From: an uncultured Prevotella sp.
GTDB taxonomy: Bacteria > Bacteroidota > Bacteroidia > Bacteroidales > Bacteroidaceae
NCBI GenBank assembly: GCA_900318625.1
Contig: ONLG01000003.1
Location: forward strand, 1 to 64,000
DNA length: 64,000 nt
Direction of reading: 5' to 3'
In this document: positions 8,888 to 17,633 of the stretch, piece after piece
Layout: every line of letters begins with the position of its first letter
Numbering within the stretch: the stretch's first letter is position 1
Notes under the pieces: generated by a model
Told to the model about the DNA's origin: nothing
The model's input: only the letters and a program-made list of their open reading frames with translations
The model's database searches: none
Program-made: the position numbers and the translations under genes

Positions 8888-9868
8888 TCAGACAGCAGCC
8901 ATGACGAGATAAGTCAGATAGGCCACGAAGATGGTGGTGAGCAATGCTCCTTCCCACCGCTCAATGGTGAGCTTGGTGAACGAGAAGAGCCATAGCAGCA
9001 TCATCGAAACCACAAGCATGGTGAGGTCGAGGGTGGTGATGCCTTGCAGCGTGAGCGGAGTGATAGCACCGGTAAGACCGAGAATGAGCAGGATATTGAA
9101 CACATTGCTGCCCAGGGCGTTGCCGATGGCTATGCCGCTGTTGCCCTTGCGCGCTGCCACCACACTCGTGGCAAGCTCGGGAAGCGACGTGCCCATAGCC
9201 ACCACGGTAAGTCCCACAACGGCATCGCTGATACCAAGCTCAGTGGCTACAGCCGTGGCACCGCCCACGAAGAGGTTGGAGCCGCCTATCAGACAGCCCA
9301 GACCGATGATGATAAACAGACTGGCACGCAGCCACGACATGGGTGCCTGGGCCTCGGCAGCCTCGTCGGAGGCAGCCTGCGAAGGTTCGTCGGAGGCATC
9401 CTGCTTGTCAGCCTTCTTGGCAGACAATCCTGCCTGCAGCGTGACATACATGAAAAAACCGAACAATGCCAGCAACACCAGCGCGTCGATGCGCGAAAGC
9501 GTGCCGTCGAAACACATCAGCACCAGCAGCATAGAGGCCACGAGGGCGAAGGGAATGTCCTTGCGCACGGTCTGGCGCAGTATGGTCATTGGTGCCACGA
9601 GAGCCGTCACGCCGACTATCAGCAGCGCATTGAACACGTTGCTGCCCACCACATTGCCCACGGCAAGGTCGGCAGTGCCCTTGAGAGCGGATACAAGGCT
9701 GACGCAGAACTCGGGCATCGAGGTGCCCATAGCCACTATCGTCAGGCCGATAACTATCTGAGGGATGTTGAGACGGGTGGCTATGCCCACTGCTCCGTCG
9801 GTAAGGCGGTCGGCTCCCCACAACACGAGAACCACGCCTATTACGATATAAACAATCTGTAGTAACAT
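8888..9868 (-). CDS. Calcium/sodium antiporter (YrbG-type, CaCA family)
   Basis: A 326-residue inner-membrane protein of about ten hydrophobic segments in two inverted halves, each with the alpha-repeat signatures: GTSMPE and GNVVGSNVFN in the first half, GTSLPE and GNALGSNVFN in the second. These form the ion-binding site of Na+/Ca2+ exchangers. A polar loop rich in Asp, Ser and Ala joins the halves. It lies 6 bp after the radical SAM gene on the same strand, probably one transcript. Confidence 0.92.
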   Translation of the reverse strand: MLLQIVYIVIGVVLVLWGADRLTDGAVGIATRLNIPQIVIGLTIVAMGTSMPEFCVSLVSALKGTADLAVGNVVGSNVFNALLIVGVTALVAPMTILRQTVRKDIPFALVASMLLVLMCFDGTLSRIDALVLLALFGFFMYVTLQAGLSAKKADKQDASDEPSQAASDEAAEAQAPMSWLRASLFIIIGLGCLIGGSNLFVGGATAVATELGISDAVVGLTVVAMGTSLPELATSVVAARKGNSGIAIGNALGSNVFNILLILGLTGAITPLTLQGITTLDLTMLVVSMMLLWLFSFTKLTIERWEGALLTTIFVAYLTYLVMAAV

Positions 9869-9874
9869 ATTCTA

Positions 9875-10534
9875 TTATTGATGATTACCTTCTGGCATTT
9901 TTGCAGCTGCCCTACCCTCCGGCTGCGGCACGATATAGGTGAACTCGTCGAACCGCGTGAACCCCATCCCGGAAAGCAGCCGACGGCTGTCGGCACGCAT
10001 ATCGTCGTTGTTGAACGACGGTATGAGCGGCAGGCGAATTTCCACATTCCCGGCCTTGCCCTGCCTGGCAAGCCACCTCAGGTTGCCTAAGACCATGCGG
10101 TTTGAGCGGCGGGTGTAGCTGCGATAGGTGGGCAGGTGGGTTTCCTTCATGTCTACAATATAGCTGTCAATATATGGCAGCAACCGCTCCACATGACTGC
10201 GGGCCACGTGGAGGGATGTCTCGAGGGTGATATTCCACTGCTGCGGGGCTATCTTGCAGAACTCCTCAATGAACTCGCTGCGCATGGCAGGCTCGCCGCC
10301 GCCGAAGGTTATGCCTCCGCCTGTGGCCAGAAAGTAGAGGTTGTCGATGGCTACGGTCTCGAGCAACTGCTGCGGAGTAATCTCCTTCCACTGGCGGTTG
10401 CCGTCGTGGCACTGCGGATTGAGACAATAGCGGCACTTCAACGGGCAGCCGTGGAAGGCCACCAGAGTGGTCACTCCGTCGCCGTCGCGCCCTATGCGAT
10501 GGCGCTCGATGCCTATAATGGGTGCCTTGAGCAT
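9875..10534 (-). CDS. Radical SAM protein, glycyl-radical-enzyme activase-like
   Basis: A 219-residue radical SAM protein with cluster motif CPLKCRYC (Cys30, Cys34, Cys37) and the SAM-binding GGGEP at 78-82 in the form TFGGGEP seen in pyruvate-formate-lyase activating enzymes. There is no ferredoxin insert. The partner glycyl radical enzyme is not in the window, so the function is a family-level call. The start at 10534 was preferred over 10621 because a TACTTTTG -7 element at 10593-10600 lies between them. A Cys-cluster protein is encoded divergently. Confidence 0.82.
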   Translation of the reverse strand: MLKAPIIGIERHRIGRDGDGVTTLVAFHGCPLKCRYCLNPQCHDGNRQWKEITPQQLLETVAIDNLYFLATGGGITFGGGEPAMRSEFIEEFCKIAPQQWNITLETSLHVARSHVERLLPYIDSYIVDMKETHLPTYRSYTRRSNRMVLGNLRWLARQGKAGNVEIRLPLIPSFNNDDMRADSRRLLSGMGFTRFDEFTYIVPQPEGRAAAKMPEGNHQ

Positions 10535-10592
10535 TGTGTATAGCCGTTGAAGTGAAAAGGCAACAGGTTGCGCTGCCTCGTAAAACCAGACG

Positions 10593-10600
10593 CAAAAGTA
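10593..10600 (-). promoter_or_regulatory. -7 promoter element of the activase/antiporter unit
   Basis: Reads TACTTTTG on the minus strand. It fixes the activase start at 10534 with a leader of about 50 nt. Confidence 0.6.
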
Positions 10601-10820
10601 CTTAAATAGTTCAAATCTCACAAGTTTTGGGAGTTATTGAATTAGGGTAATAACCTTTTGACCGTGAGAAACAATACAGTTATTTTTTCGTTTTCCTACC
10701 AGCAATACTACTCTCTCGCCCCCCTTACATCTAAAAAAAGAACAAAAATGCTTGCCGGAACATTATTATTGCTTATCTTAGCACCCACAACAAACAACCA
10801 GAACTAAAAAACATACTGCC

Positions 10821-11210
10821 ATGAACTACGGAAAGAAGATTTGCCGACAGCTGAAAGCCATACGCAAGAAGATTGCCGATGCTAACGGGATAAGCTATTC
10901 GCCAAGCAAATGCAACCACAGGGGCGACTGTGCCGGCACCTGTCCGGCCTGCGATGCTGAGCTTAGATATATAGAAAGGGAACTGAGCCTCAGACGGCTG
11001 GCGGGAAAGGCTGCCGTGGTGACGGGGCTATCGGTTGGGCTGGCTTCGCTGTCGAGCTGCCACAAGATCATTCCACAGCCAAGTGGAAAGATGATAGACC
11101 CTAAAGAATACCGGCTGGAGGGCGACGTGATGATGGTGGACAGCACGCAGTCGTGCGACTCGGCTGCCGCTGCCTCTCCCGGTACAACAGACAAAAAGGC
11201 GCAGCCCTGA
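10821..11210 (+). CDS. Cys-cluster protein with internal lipobox-like segment
   Basis: A 129-residue protein. The N-terminal part has a cysteine cluster Cys31-x5-Cys37-x3-Cys41-x2-Cys44 (CNHRGDCAGTCPAC) in a basic helical context. Residues 62-79 are hydrophobic and end in LASLSSC (Cys80), like a lipobox, but about 60 residues further in than in a normal lipoprotein signal. The rest is polar. I recall similar N-terminal domains as uncharacterised proteins of Prevotella and Bacteroides. The cluster could bind metal or an Fe-S centre; nothing in the sequence proves this. Function unknown. Confidence 0.75.
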   Translation: MNYGKKICRQLKAIRKKIADANGISYSPSKCNHRGDCAGTCPACDAELRYIERELSLRRLAGKAAVVTGLSVGLASLSSCHKIIPQPSGKMIDPKEYRLEGDVMMVDSTQSCDSAAAASPGTTDKKAQP

Positions 11211-11232
11211 AGCGACTCCCCCCAAAAACAAT

Positions 11233-11273
11233 CGCGAAGCCTGCCCCACACGACTGTTGGGACAGGCTTCGCG
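11233..11273 (-). terminator. Terminator hairpin between convergent genes
   Basis: An 11-bp perfect stem (CGCGAAGCCTG/CAGGCTTCGCG) extended by a CCC/GGG pairing. On the minus strand it is followed by ATTGTTTTTGG, so it best terminates the DUF5606 gene; it may also stop the plus-strand gene. Confidence 0.8.
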
Positions 11274-11297
11274 AATTATGCTGTTATGGCTGACGGC

Positions 11298-11735
11298 CTA
11301 CTGACGGTCGTCAACATTGTCGCCCTCGGTGGGCTTCATCGACTCCTCGAAGTCGCTGATGCCATTGGCGATTAGCAGGTCGTACCACTGCAGCAGCTTC
11401 TTGATGTCGCTTGAGTGAACACGGTCGCGGTCGAATGTGGGGAGCACTTCGCCGAAATAGCTGAACAGCTCGGTGCCCGATGCCTTGCGCCAGTTGAGCG
11501 AGCACACCTTGCCCTGCTCCTTGTCGCGAACCTTGCCCAACACGTCGGCCAGAGGAACGTCCTCTTCGTTGGTAAACATGGCTATGTCGGCAAGCGACGT
11601 CACGCGGTCGCTGGCAAACACCGGCATACGACGACGGGCAGAGTCAAGCGTTTCGACCACTAAGTTGTTTTTGCCACGGCTCACCAGCCTGAACAGTCCT
11701 GGCTTGCCTGAGATAGAAAGGATTGTCTGTAACAT
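11298..11735 (-). CDS. DUF5606-family protein
   Basis: A 145-residue cytoplasmic protein beginning MLQTILSISGKPGLFRLVS, with KNNLVVETLD and a conserved middle FTNEEDVPLADVL. It matches my memory of the Bacteroidota family DUF5606, whose function is unknown. The C-terminal 25 residues are acidic. A single-gene unit with a strong terminator. Confidence 0.82.
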   Translation of the reverse strand: MLQTILSISGKPGLFRLVSRGKNNLVVETLDSARRRMPVFASDRVTSLADIAMFTNEEDVPLADVLGKVRDKEQGKVCSLNWRKASGTELFSYFGEVLPTFDRDRVHSSDIKKLLQWYDLLIANGISDFEESMKPTEGDNVDDRQ

Positions 11736-11898
11736 TATTTTCAGTTGTTGGTATATAATCGTTGCTTAATCTATAACCCACTATCACCTCTTTTTATTGT
11801 AAAAGGAGCTGAGAAAAACCTTTGCAACGAATAATTACTGTCAGCAGTTATTTATCTGTTTTCCAACTTTCACAGTATCAAGACATGGAACCCGGCGG

Positions 11899-13575
11899 TC
11901 AAGCCGTGAGTTCGCGTGCCCTTGCCAGCGCGAGGTCGATGTGGTTGCATATGTTTTCGCTGCCCAGAAGCTGGTCGACGTGGTTCTTTCTAAGCACTGC
12001 CTCCACCTTGGGATTTACGCCAGAAAGCACGATGGTGATGCCTTCGCGCTGGCTCATAAGACAGAGGTTCTCAAGGTTGTGCAGGCCTGTTGAGTCGATG
12101 AAAGGCACCTTTCGCATACGAATGATGCGCACCCGTGGGCGGTCGCCATAGCGCGACATGATGTCCTCGAAGCGGTTGCCAGCCCCAAAGAAATAAGGTC
12201 CGTTGATTTCGTAAACCTCCACGCCCTCAGGTATGGTCAGATGTTCGAGGTTTCCGCGTTCCATGTCGGCATCTTCGTTGAGGTCTATCTCGTCGAGGAT
12301 AGCCCTCACCTCGGTGGTTTCTGCCATCCGGCGCATGAAGAGCAGGCAGGCACAGATGAGTCCCACCTCGATGGCTATGGTCAGGTCGAAGATGATTGTG
12401 AGGAAGAAGGTTAGCAAGAGCACAGTGACATCGCTCTTGGGGTTGCGCATGAGTGCCCTGAACGAGCGCCAGCCGCTCATGCCGTAGGACACAACGACGA
12501 GCACACCTGCCAGACACGCCATAGGAATGTAGCGGGCCAGGGGCATGAGGAACAGGAAGATGAGCAGCAGCACGACGGCATGGATGATTCCAGCCACGGG
12601 TGTGCGTCCGCCGCCGGTGATGTTGGCCATGGTTCGGGCTATGGCACCAGTGGCAGGTATTCCGCCGAAGAGTGGCGAAGCAATGTTGGCAAGTCCCTGA
12701 CCGATAAGCTCGGTGTTGGAGTCGTGGCGGTCGCCCGTCACGCCGTCGGCAACGGTGGCCGAGAGGAGCGACTCGATGGCTCCGAGCACGGCAATGGTGA
12801 GAGCAGGCGCTACGAGCGACTTGACTGCATCCCACGACAGAGGTGGCACAGAGGCATCGGGCAGTGCCGAGCTGATGCTGAAACGGTCGCCGATGGTCTC
12901 TACGGAAGTGGCTATGCCATAGTGCTGGAGCAGCAAAACGGCAACAGTCATCACGATGATAGCCACGAGCGAACCTGGCACCTTGCTGCTCAGGCGCGGC
13001 ATGAGGGCTATGATGGCAACGCTCGCCAGCCCGACGATGGTGCTCCACAGGTCGATGGAGCCAAGGTTATGGGCATAGGCTATCCACTTCTCTATGAAAT
13101 CCGAGGGCACCTGCGCCATGTCCATGCCGAGCAAGTCCTTGATTTGCGTGGTGAAGATGGTGACTGCGATGCCGCTCGTGAAGCCTACGACGATGGGATA
13201 AGGTATGTACTTGATGATGGTGCCGAGCCTCAGCACGCCTAAAAGGATAAGAAAGACTCCTGCCATGAGCGTGGCTATGGTGAGTCCCTGCATACCGTAT
13301 TGCTGGATTATGCCATAGACAATGACGATGAACGCTCCCGTAGGGCCACCTATCTGCACCTTGCTGCCTCCGCACGCGGCTATTATGAAGCCTGCAACGA
13401 TTGCGGTGATGATGCCCTTCTCGGGCGAAACACCCGAGGCTATGCCGAAAGCTATTGCCAACGGCAGGGCTACTATGCCCACGATAATGCCGGCCATGAG
13501 GTCGGCCATGAACGTCTTGCGGTCGTAATTCTTGATGGTAGTCAGCAGCTTTGGCTTCCAAAGTGAAGTTTTCAT
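11899..13575 (-). CDS. SulP-family anion transporter with STAS domain
   Basis: A 558-residue inner-membrane transporter. The hydrophobic core (about 20-410) has SulP text such as MAGIIVGIVALPLAIAFGIA, GPTGAFIVIVYGII and the GIPATGAIARTMANI region. A C-terminal STAS domain (about 440-550) carries RMRKVPFIDSTGLHNLE. SulP proteins import sulfate, bicarbonate or dicarboxylates; the substrate cannot be read from the sequence. The ATG at 13575 was chosen over one eight codons upstream because the N-terminus then fits the family. Confidence 0.92.
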   Translation of the reverse strand: MKTSLWKPKLLTTIKNYDRKTFMADLMAGIIVGIVALPLAIAFGIASGVSPEKGIITAIVAGFIIAACGGSKVQIGGPTGAFIVIVYGIIQQYGMQGLTIATLMAGVFLILLGVLRLGTIIKYIPYPIVVGFTSGIAVTIFTTQIKDLLGMDMAQVPSDFIEKWIAYAHNLGSIDLWSTIVGLASVAIIALMPRLSSKVPGSLVAIIVMTVAVLLLQHYGIATSVETIGDRFSISSALPDASVPPLSWDAVKSLVAPALTIAVLGAIESLLSATVADGVTGDRHDSNTELIGQGLANIASPLFGGIPATGAIARTMANITGGGRTPVAGIIHAVVLLLIFLFLMPLARYIPMACLAGVLVVVSYGMSGWRSFRALMRNPKSDVTVLLLTFFLTIIFDLTIAIEVGLICACLLFMRRMAETTEVRAILDEIDLNEDADMERGNLEHLTIPEGVEVYEINGPYFFGAGNRFEDIMSRYGDRPRVRIIRMRKVPFIDSTGLHNLENLCLMSQREGITIVLSGVNPKVEAVLRKNHVDQLLGSENICNHIDLALARARELTA

Positions 13576-13651
13576 TTTCGTGCTATCCTTAAAAAACAAT
13601 TATCAACAGATGCTCAAAGGGTGTCAGTTGTAAGCCTTTGCGTTGAGGGTG

Positions 13652-13659
13652 CAAAGGTA
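13652..13659 (-). promoter_or_regulatory. -7 promoter element of the SulP gene
   Basis: Reads TACCTTTG on the minus strand, 77 bp before the start at 13575. Confidence 0.65.
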
Positions 13660-13718
13660 ATGAAAAAAGTCGAGCAACAAGAAAAGTTGAACGAGAATAA
13701 GAAACAACAGGCCACAAG

Positions 13719-14279
13719 CTACACTAAACTGCGGAGCATCGTGTCGATCTGCTCGTCAAGATTGCGGCAGCCGTCGTTGGTGATGACGAAGTCGCTGTGG
13801 CTTGCCACCTCGTCCTGGGGCAGCTGACGGCCAATCCACTCGAGTGCCTTGTCCCGGCTGATGCCGTCGCGCTGCATAATGCGGCTGATGCGTACCTCGA
13901 GGGGCGCTGCCACACACACCACCTTATCTATATATATACGTCTGTTGAAGCCGCTGTCGAAGAGTATGGCACTTTCGAGCCAGTCCATGCCCGACAGTTC
14001 GAAGTCGGCAGCCACTGCCGGATGGACAATATCATTGACGCGGGCTGCGTTGGCTTCGCTTTCGAGAAGAAACTCGGCGAGTATCCGCTTCTGCAACTGG
14101 TTGCCCTGATAGACGTCGGGGCCCACCAGGGAGCACAGCTTCGACCGTATGTCACGTGAGGAACGCATCAGCCGCTTGGCCTCGCGGTCGCAGTCGTAGA
14201 TGCGTATGCCCCTCTGCTCGAGCAGACGGCACACATACGACTTGCCTGCACCTATCCCTCCGGTTATGGCTACCTTCAT
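13719..14279 (-). CDS. coaE: Dephospho-CoA kinase
   Basis: A 186-residue kinase with P-loop GGIGAGKS (7-14), the substrate motif YDCDREAKRLM and the C-terminal EVASHSDFVITND characteristic of CoaE. It phosphorylates the 3'-OH of dephospho-CoA, the last step of CoA synthesis. Its ATG overlaps the stop of the upstream YbbR-like gene as TGATG, so the two are translationally coupled. It is the last gene of the nusB-yajC-ybbR-like-coaE operon. Confidence 0.94.
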   Translation of the reverse strand: MKVAITGGIGAGKSYVCRLLEQRGIRIYDCDREAKRLMRSSRDIRSKLCSLVGPDVYQGNQLQKRILAEFLLESEANAARVNDIVHPAVAADFELSGMDWLESAILFDSGFNRRIYIDKVVCVAAPLEVRISRIMQRDGISRDKALEWIGRQLPQDEVASHSDFVITNDGCRNLDEQIDTMLRSLV

Positions 14280-15289
14280 CAGCGTTGTTCGATAATATAG
14301 TCTACTTCGGTAGTCTCGAGCTTCGCGTTACGCACTCCGCTGGGAACGGCACTGAGCATGATCCGGCATTTGTCCGAGTGTCGGTCGGCAATGGTGGTAT
14401 AGTCGGCCACGACATGGAAGCCTCGCGGCAGGAGCTGCTTGGTCTCGGGACTGATGGGCATCGTGCGCAGACGGTTGACTCCCACAACGAAGTGAACTTC
14501 CACCTTCTGCGGGAAGGTTCGTAGTATCTTGTCTTCTGGCAGGTTGATAGCCTCGATGGGCACCTCGACCTTTTCCTCGGCAAGGATGTCGGGACAGAGG
14601 GTCATCGTGATGGCCGACGGTTCGCACTTGGCACCTGCTATCCTGCGCAAGGGCACGTTCACCACCACCGTGTCCTTGATGTTGCCGATGTGCTGGCGGA
14701 CGGTGTAGATGGTTGTGATGCTGTCGAGCAAGGGGTGCGGGGCATATACCTTCACGCTGTCGGGCTTGTAGGAAACGTGCGACAGGTAGTAGCCCGAGGC
14801 TGGGATGATGTTGCCCGAGAACTTCACTGGCACTTTCTTCGGACTTCCGAAGGTGTAGCTGAGGTCGAGCTTGTCGGGCTTCATCGACACTATCTTCGAC
14901 GACTTGTAGAGCTGCTGATAGACCATCTTCTGCAAGTCGGCCCCGGAAACGGACGCGCGTCCCTTGCCGTCGGCATAGTTCTGGAAGTCAATGTTGATAG
15001 GCTTCAGCTCTCCGCCATAGATGTAGTTGGCCAGCACGAACCCTTTGTCGCGTACGACAAACTTCACCTGCGATGGCACATCGGCGAGAATAACCACATT
15101 TCTGGGCACTCGCCCCACGTGGAGAGCTACCGAGAGCTCGCGTTCCATGGTTTCGTTGAGAGCCAGAATGAGCCAGAAAGAAGCACTAAGCATCAGGAAA
15201 AACAAAAAAATCAGAAACTGCTTGTTCACAATAAGGAGCAAGGAGTTTCTGACTTTAAGGTATTTTCGCAATCTGCTGAAGACTTCCAT
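14279..15289 (-). CDS. YbbR/CdaR-like membrane-anchored protein
   Basis: A 336-residue protein with one N-terminal transmembrane segment (about 20-41) and a long extracytoplasmic part of repeated beta modules (phrases such as PVKFSGNIIPASGYYLSHVSY and KVEVPIEAINLPEDK), as in YbbR-domain proteins. Its place between yajC and coaE fits the Bacteroidota operon I know. The role is unclear; in Firmicutes the related CdaR regulates a diadenylate cyclase, but no cyclase is nearby. The start at 15289 leaves 7 bp after the yajC stop. Confidence 0.8.
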   Translation of the reverse strand: MEVFSRLRKYLKVRNSLLLIVNKQFLIFLFFLMLSASFWLILALNETMERELSVALHVGRVPRNVVILADVPSQVKFVVRDKGFVLANYIYGGELKPINIDFQNYADGKGRASVSGADLQKMVYQQLYKSSKIVSMKPDKLDLSYTFGSPKKVPVKFSGNIIPASGYYLSHVSYKPDSVKVYAPHPLLDSITTIYTVRQHIGNIKDTVVVNVPLRRIAGAKCEPSAITMTLCPDILAEEKVEVPIEAINLPEDKILRTFPQKVEVHFVVGVNRLRTMPISPETKQLLPRGFHVVADYTTIADRHSDKCRIMLSAVPSGVRNAKLETTEVDYIIEQR

Positions 15290-15296
15290 GGCGGAA

Positions 15297-15626
15297 TTAT
15301 TTTTCCTGTGTGGCCTGTATCGAGGACGCGTCGGCAAAGACGAAGTTCTTGTCAACCTTGACAACAGTGCCTTTAGCCACTTCAACGTCGATGGTTCCGG
15401 TAGCCACGTCAACCTTCTTCACGGTGCCGTAGATGCCGTTGCCTACTATCACTTTTGCGCCTTCGCCAAGCGAGTTCTGAAATTCGCGTATCTTCTTCTG
15501 CTTTTTCTGCTGCGGAAGAATCATAAAAAAGTACATGATGGCAAAGATGGCAGCCATCATAAGCAGCATGGGCATCATGCCTCCGCCCTGCTGGGCTTGT
15601 GCTGCAAGCAAGATAAATGAAATCAT
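15297..15626 (-). CDS. yajC: Preprotein translocase subunit YajC
   Basis: A 109-residue protein with a single membrane span (MMPMLLMMAAIFAIMYFFMI) followed by LPQQKKQKKIREFQNSL and a GAKVIVGNGIYGTVKKV small beta domain, the standard YajC form. It associates with SecDF at the Sec translocon. It lies 50 bp after nusB. Confidence 0.95.
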   Translation of the reverse strand: MISFILLAAQAQQGGGMMPMLLMMAAIFAIMYFFMILPQQKKQKKIREFQNSLGEGAKVIVGNGIYGTVKKVDVATGTIDVEVAKGTVVKVDKNFVFADASSIQATQEK

Positions 15627-15676
15627 AATTTGTAGTTTTTATTTCTTCTAAAAATGTTTCTAACTTGTCATGGGGC

Positions 15677-16669
15677 TCATTCGGCATCGTCGGCAGGCGT
15701 GCTGTCGCTGTCGTCCTCAGCCATTGGGCCGCGCTTAATCGGTGCCATAGCCTTGAGCATCTGGCCTGTGCGTATCAGGTGGCGGGCTATGGCATCCAAC
15801 ATTCCGTTGATATAGCCGCTGCTCTTGGGTGTGCTGTAGAGCTTGGCAAGGTTAACATACTCGTTGATAGTCACGCTCACGGGTATGTTCGGGAAGGTGA
15901 GCATCTCTGCTATGGCTATCTGCATGATGACCACATCCATGTATGCCAGACGCGAGAAGTCCCAGTTGCGCGATGCTTCGCTCATATACTTTTGGTAGGT
16001 GTCGGCATTGAGTATCGTTGCGCGGAACAGGCGGCAGGCGAAATCCTTGTCTTCAACGTCCTTGTACTCGGGCAGCAGTTCCTGCTTGTCGTTGTTCTTG
16101 GGATCAAAGCGCTTGATGGTCTTCAGCACGAACGTGTCTACTATCTCCTTGTCGTCGTTCCAGTAGAGGCTCTTCTCCTCGAAAGTGGCATCGAGTTCCT
16201 CGTTGTCCTGAATGAGAGTGCGGTAAATCTTCCGCCACAACTCACGGTCTTCCTCATAGGAATCGGCATCGGAAGCCATGTATTCCTTATACATCTCGCT
16301 CTGCTCAATCTGGTCGCACAGCTTGCGCACCACCTCGATGTCGTCGGCCCAGGTCTGCTTGTGCTCTTCCTGAAAGTTGAGCAGCTGTCGGTTTTCCTCG
16401 AGCTGCGCCGCAAACTTATTAAATATGAACTTGCGCGAGGGCTGTTCCTTTCCCTCTCTTCGCGCCCGCTGGGTGGCTATCTCTACTCTATGCTGCTCTT
16501 CCTTGGTGACGGAGACAATGAGCAGAAGCAGATAGTTATACATATCATAGGCTTTGGAAAGGCTGAAAAGCAATTCCTTTTCAGCATTCTCAATGTTGTG
16601 GTTGCCGTTCTGATAGTATGCATAAATCAACTGAACTATCTTAAGCCTAATCAATTCTCGGTTTATCAT
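15677..16669 (-). CDS. nusB: Transcription antitermination factor NusB, long Bacteroidota form
   Basis: A 330-residue protein, more than twice the length of E. coli NusB. It starts MINRELIRLKIVQLIYAYYQN. The recognisable NusB core is C-terminal (about 225-310; LNADTYQKYMSEASRNWDFSRLAYMDVVIMQIAIAEML and VTINEYVNLAKLYSTPKS). The long charged helical middle is usual in this phylum. NusB with NusE binds boxA RNA in rRNA antitermination. A low-complexity acidic tail ends the protein. It is first in its operon, with TACCTTTG at 16776-16783. Confidence 0.9.
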   Translation of the reverse strand: MINRELIRLKIVQLIYAYYQNGNHNIENAEKELLFSLSKAYDMYNYLLLLIVSVTKEEQHRVEIATQRARREGKEQPSRKFIFNKFAAQLEENRQLLNFQEEHKQTWADDIEVVRKLCDQIEQSEMYKEYMASDADSYEEDRELWRKIYRTLIQDNEELDATFEEKSLYWNDDKEIVDTFVLKTIKRFDPKNNDKQELLPEYKDVEDKDFACRLFRATILNADTYQKYMSEASRNWDFSRLAYMDVVIMQIAIAEMLTFPNIPVSVTINEYVNLAKLYSTPKSSGYINGMLDAIARHLIRTGQMLKAMAPIKRGPMAEDDSDSTPADDAE

Positions 16670-16775
16670 CTTGTCTTTATATAGTATTAGTGGGACACAC
16701 AACAGCGCCAAAACAGCTGCCGGAAACTCTTTTCCGGCCCTAAGAATACCGTTTGAGCCCAATTTTTATTGTTTG

Positions 16776-16783
16776 CAAAGGTA
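16776..16783 (-). promoter_or_regulatory. -7 promoter element of the nusB operon
   Basis: Reads TACCTTTG on the minus strand, 107 bp before the nusB start. The 304-bp gap between nusB and rplY holds this and the divergent rplY promoter and nothing else I can see. Confidence 0.65.
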
Positions 16784-16877
16784 GCATTTTTCCATAAAAT
16801 ACTGCAAGAAAACCACTTTTTTATATCGATAAGTAAGTTTTTTCAGACCAATTCCTTTCATTCCAAATAATAATTAC

Positions 16878-16885
16878 TACCTTTG
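16878..16885 (+). promoter_or_regulatory. -7 promoter element of rplY
   Basis: TACCTTTG, 88 bp before the rplY ATG. Confidence 0.7.
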
Positions 16886-16973
16886 CACCGCTTTTTTAGC
16901 ACCAGTGTGATGGTGAATTAAGGCAAACAACATTCAATCAACTTAATTTAGAGTAACACAAAATTCAAAAATC

Positions 16974-17576
16974 ATGAAAGAAATCAGCATCAACGGCCAG
17001 GTTCGCGAGAGCGTTGGCAAGAAAGCAACCAAGCTTATGCGTAAGGAGGGACTCGTTCCCTGCAACCTCTACGGAGAGACAAAGGATGAGAACGGACTGC
17101 CCGTAGCTCTGGCTTTCTCGGTAAGCAACGCCGAGCTTCGCAAGGTAATCTACACTCCCAACATCTATATCGTGAACATCAACATCGACGGCAACGTGCG
17201 CAAGGCCATCATCAAGGAGCTCCAGTTCCACCCGGTAAGCGACGCACTGCTCCATGTTGACTTCTACGAAATCAACGATACCAAGGACATCACTATCGGA
17301 ATACCCGTCAAACTCAACGGTCTGGCACAGGGTGTACGCGACGGTGGCAAGCTGAACCTCTCTATCCGCAAGATCAATGTCACCGCTCCCTACAAGCGTA
17401 TCCCCGAGCAGCTCGACATCGACGTTACCTCTCTGGAGCTCGGAAAGAGCATCAAGGTTGGTCAGCTGAGCTTCGAGGGACTGGAGATAGCCACTCCGAA
17501 AGAGGTTATCGTATGCTCGGTAAAGGCTACGCGTGCCTCTCGTTCTGCCGCAGCTGCTGCCACAGCAGAGAAGTAA
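16974..17576 (+). CDS. rplY: 50S ribosomal protein L25 (CTC/TL5 form)
   Basis: A 200-residue two-domain L25: an N-terminal 5S rRNA-binding domain (about 1-95; GLVPCNLYGE) and a C-terminal TL5-type domain (HVDFYEINDTKDITIGIPVKLNG, GGKLNLSIRKINV), with a short Ala-rich tail. It binds 5S rRNA in the large subunit. It is followed at 57 bp by pth, a common pairing. Confidence 0.95.
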   Translation: MKEISINGQVRESVGKKATKLMRKEGLVPCNLYGETKDENGLPVALAFSVSNAELRKVIYTPNIYIVNINIDGNVRKAIIKELQFHPVSDALLHVDFYEINDTKDITIGIPVKLNGLAQGVRDGGKLNLSIRKINVTAPYKRIPEQLDIDVTSLELGKSIKVGQLSFEGLEIATPKEVIVCSVKATRASRSAAAAATAEK

Positions 17577-17633
17577 GCGTGGTAGCTCGCCTTGCCGCAT
17601 GATTGCAGCGAGGCAAAACAACGTATACAAGAA

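Noticed and set aside
9875..11210. Radical SAM peptide-maturation system formed by the activase-like protein and the Cys-cluster protein
   Set aside because: The genes are divergent, the SAM protein lacks a SPASM or peptide-recognition domain, and the small protein has no precursor-like leader/core layout.
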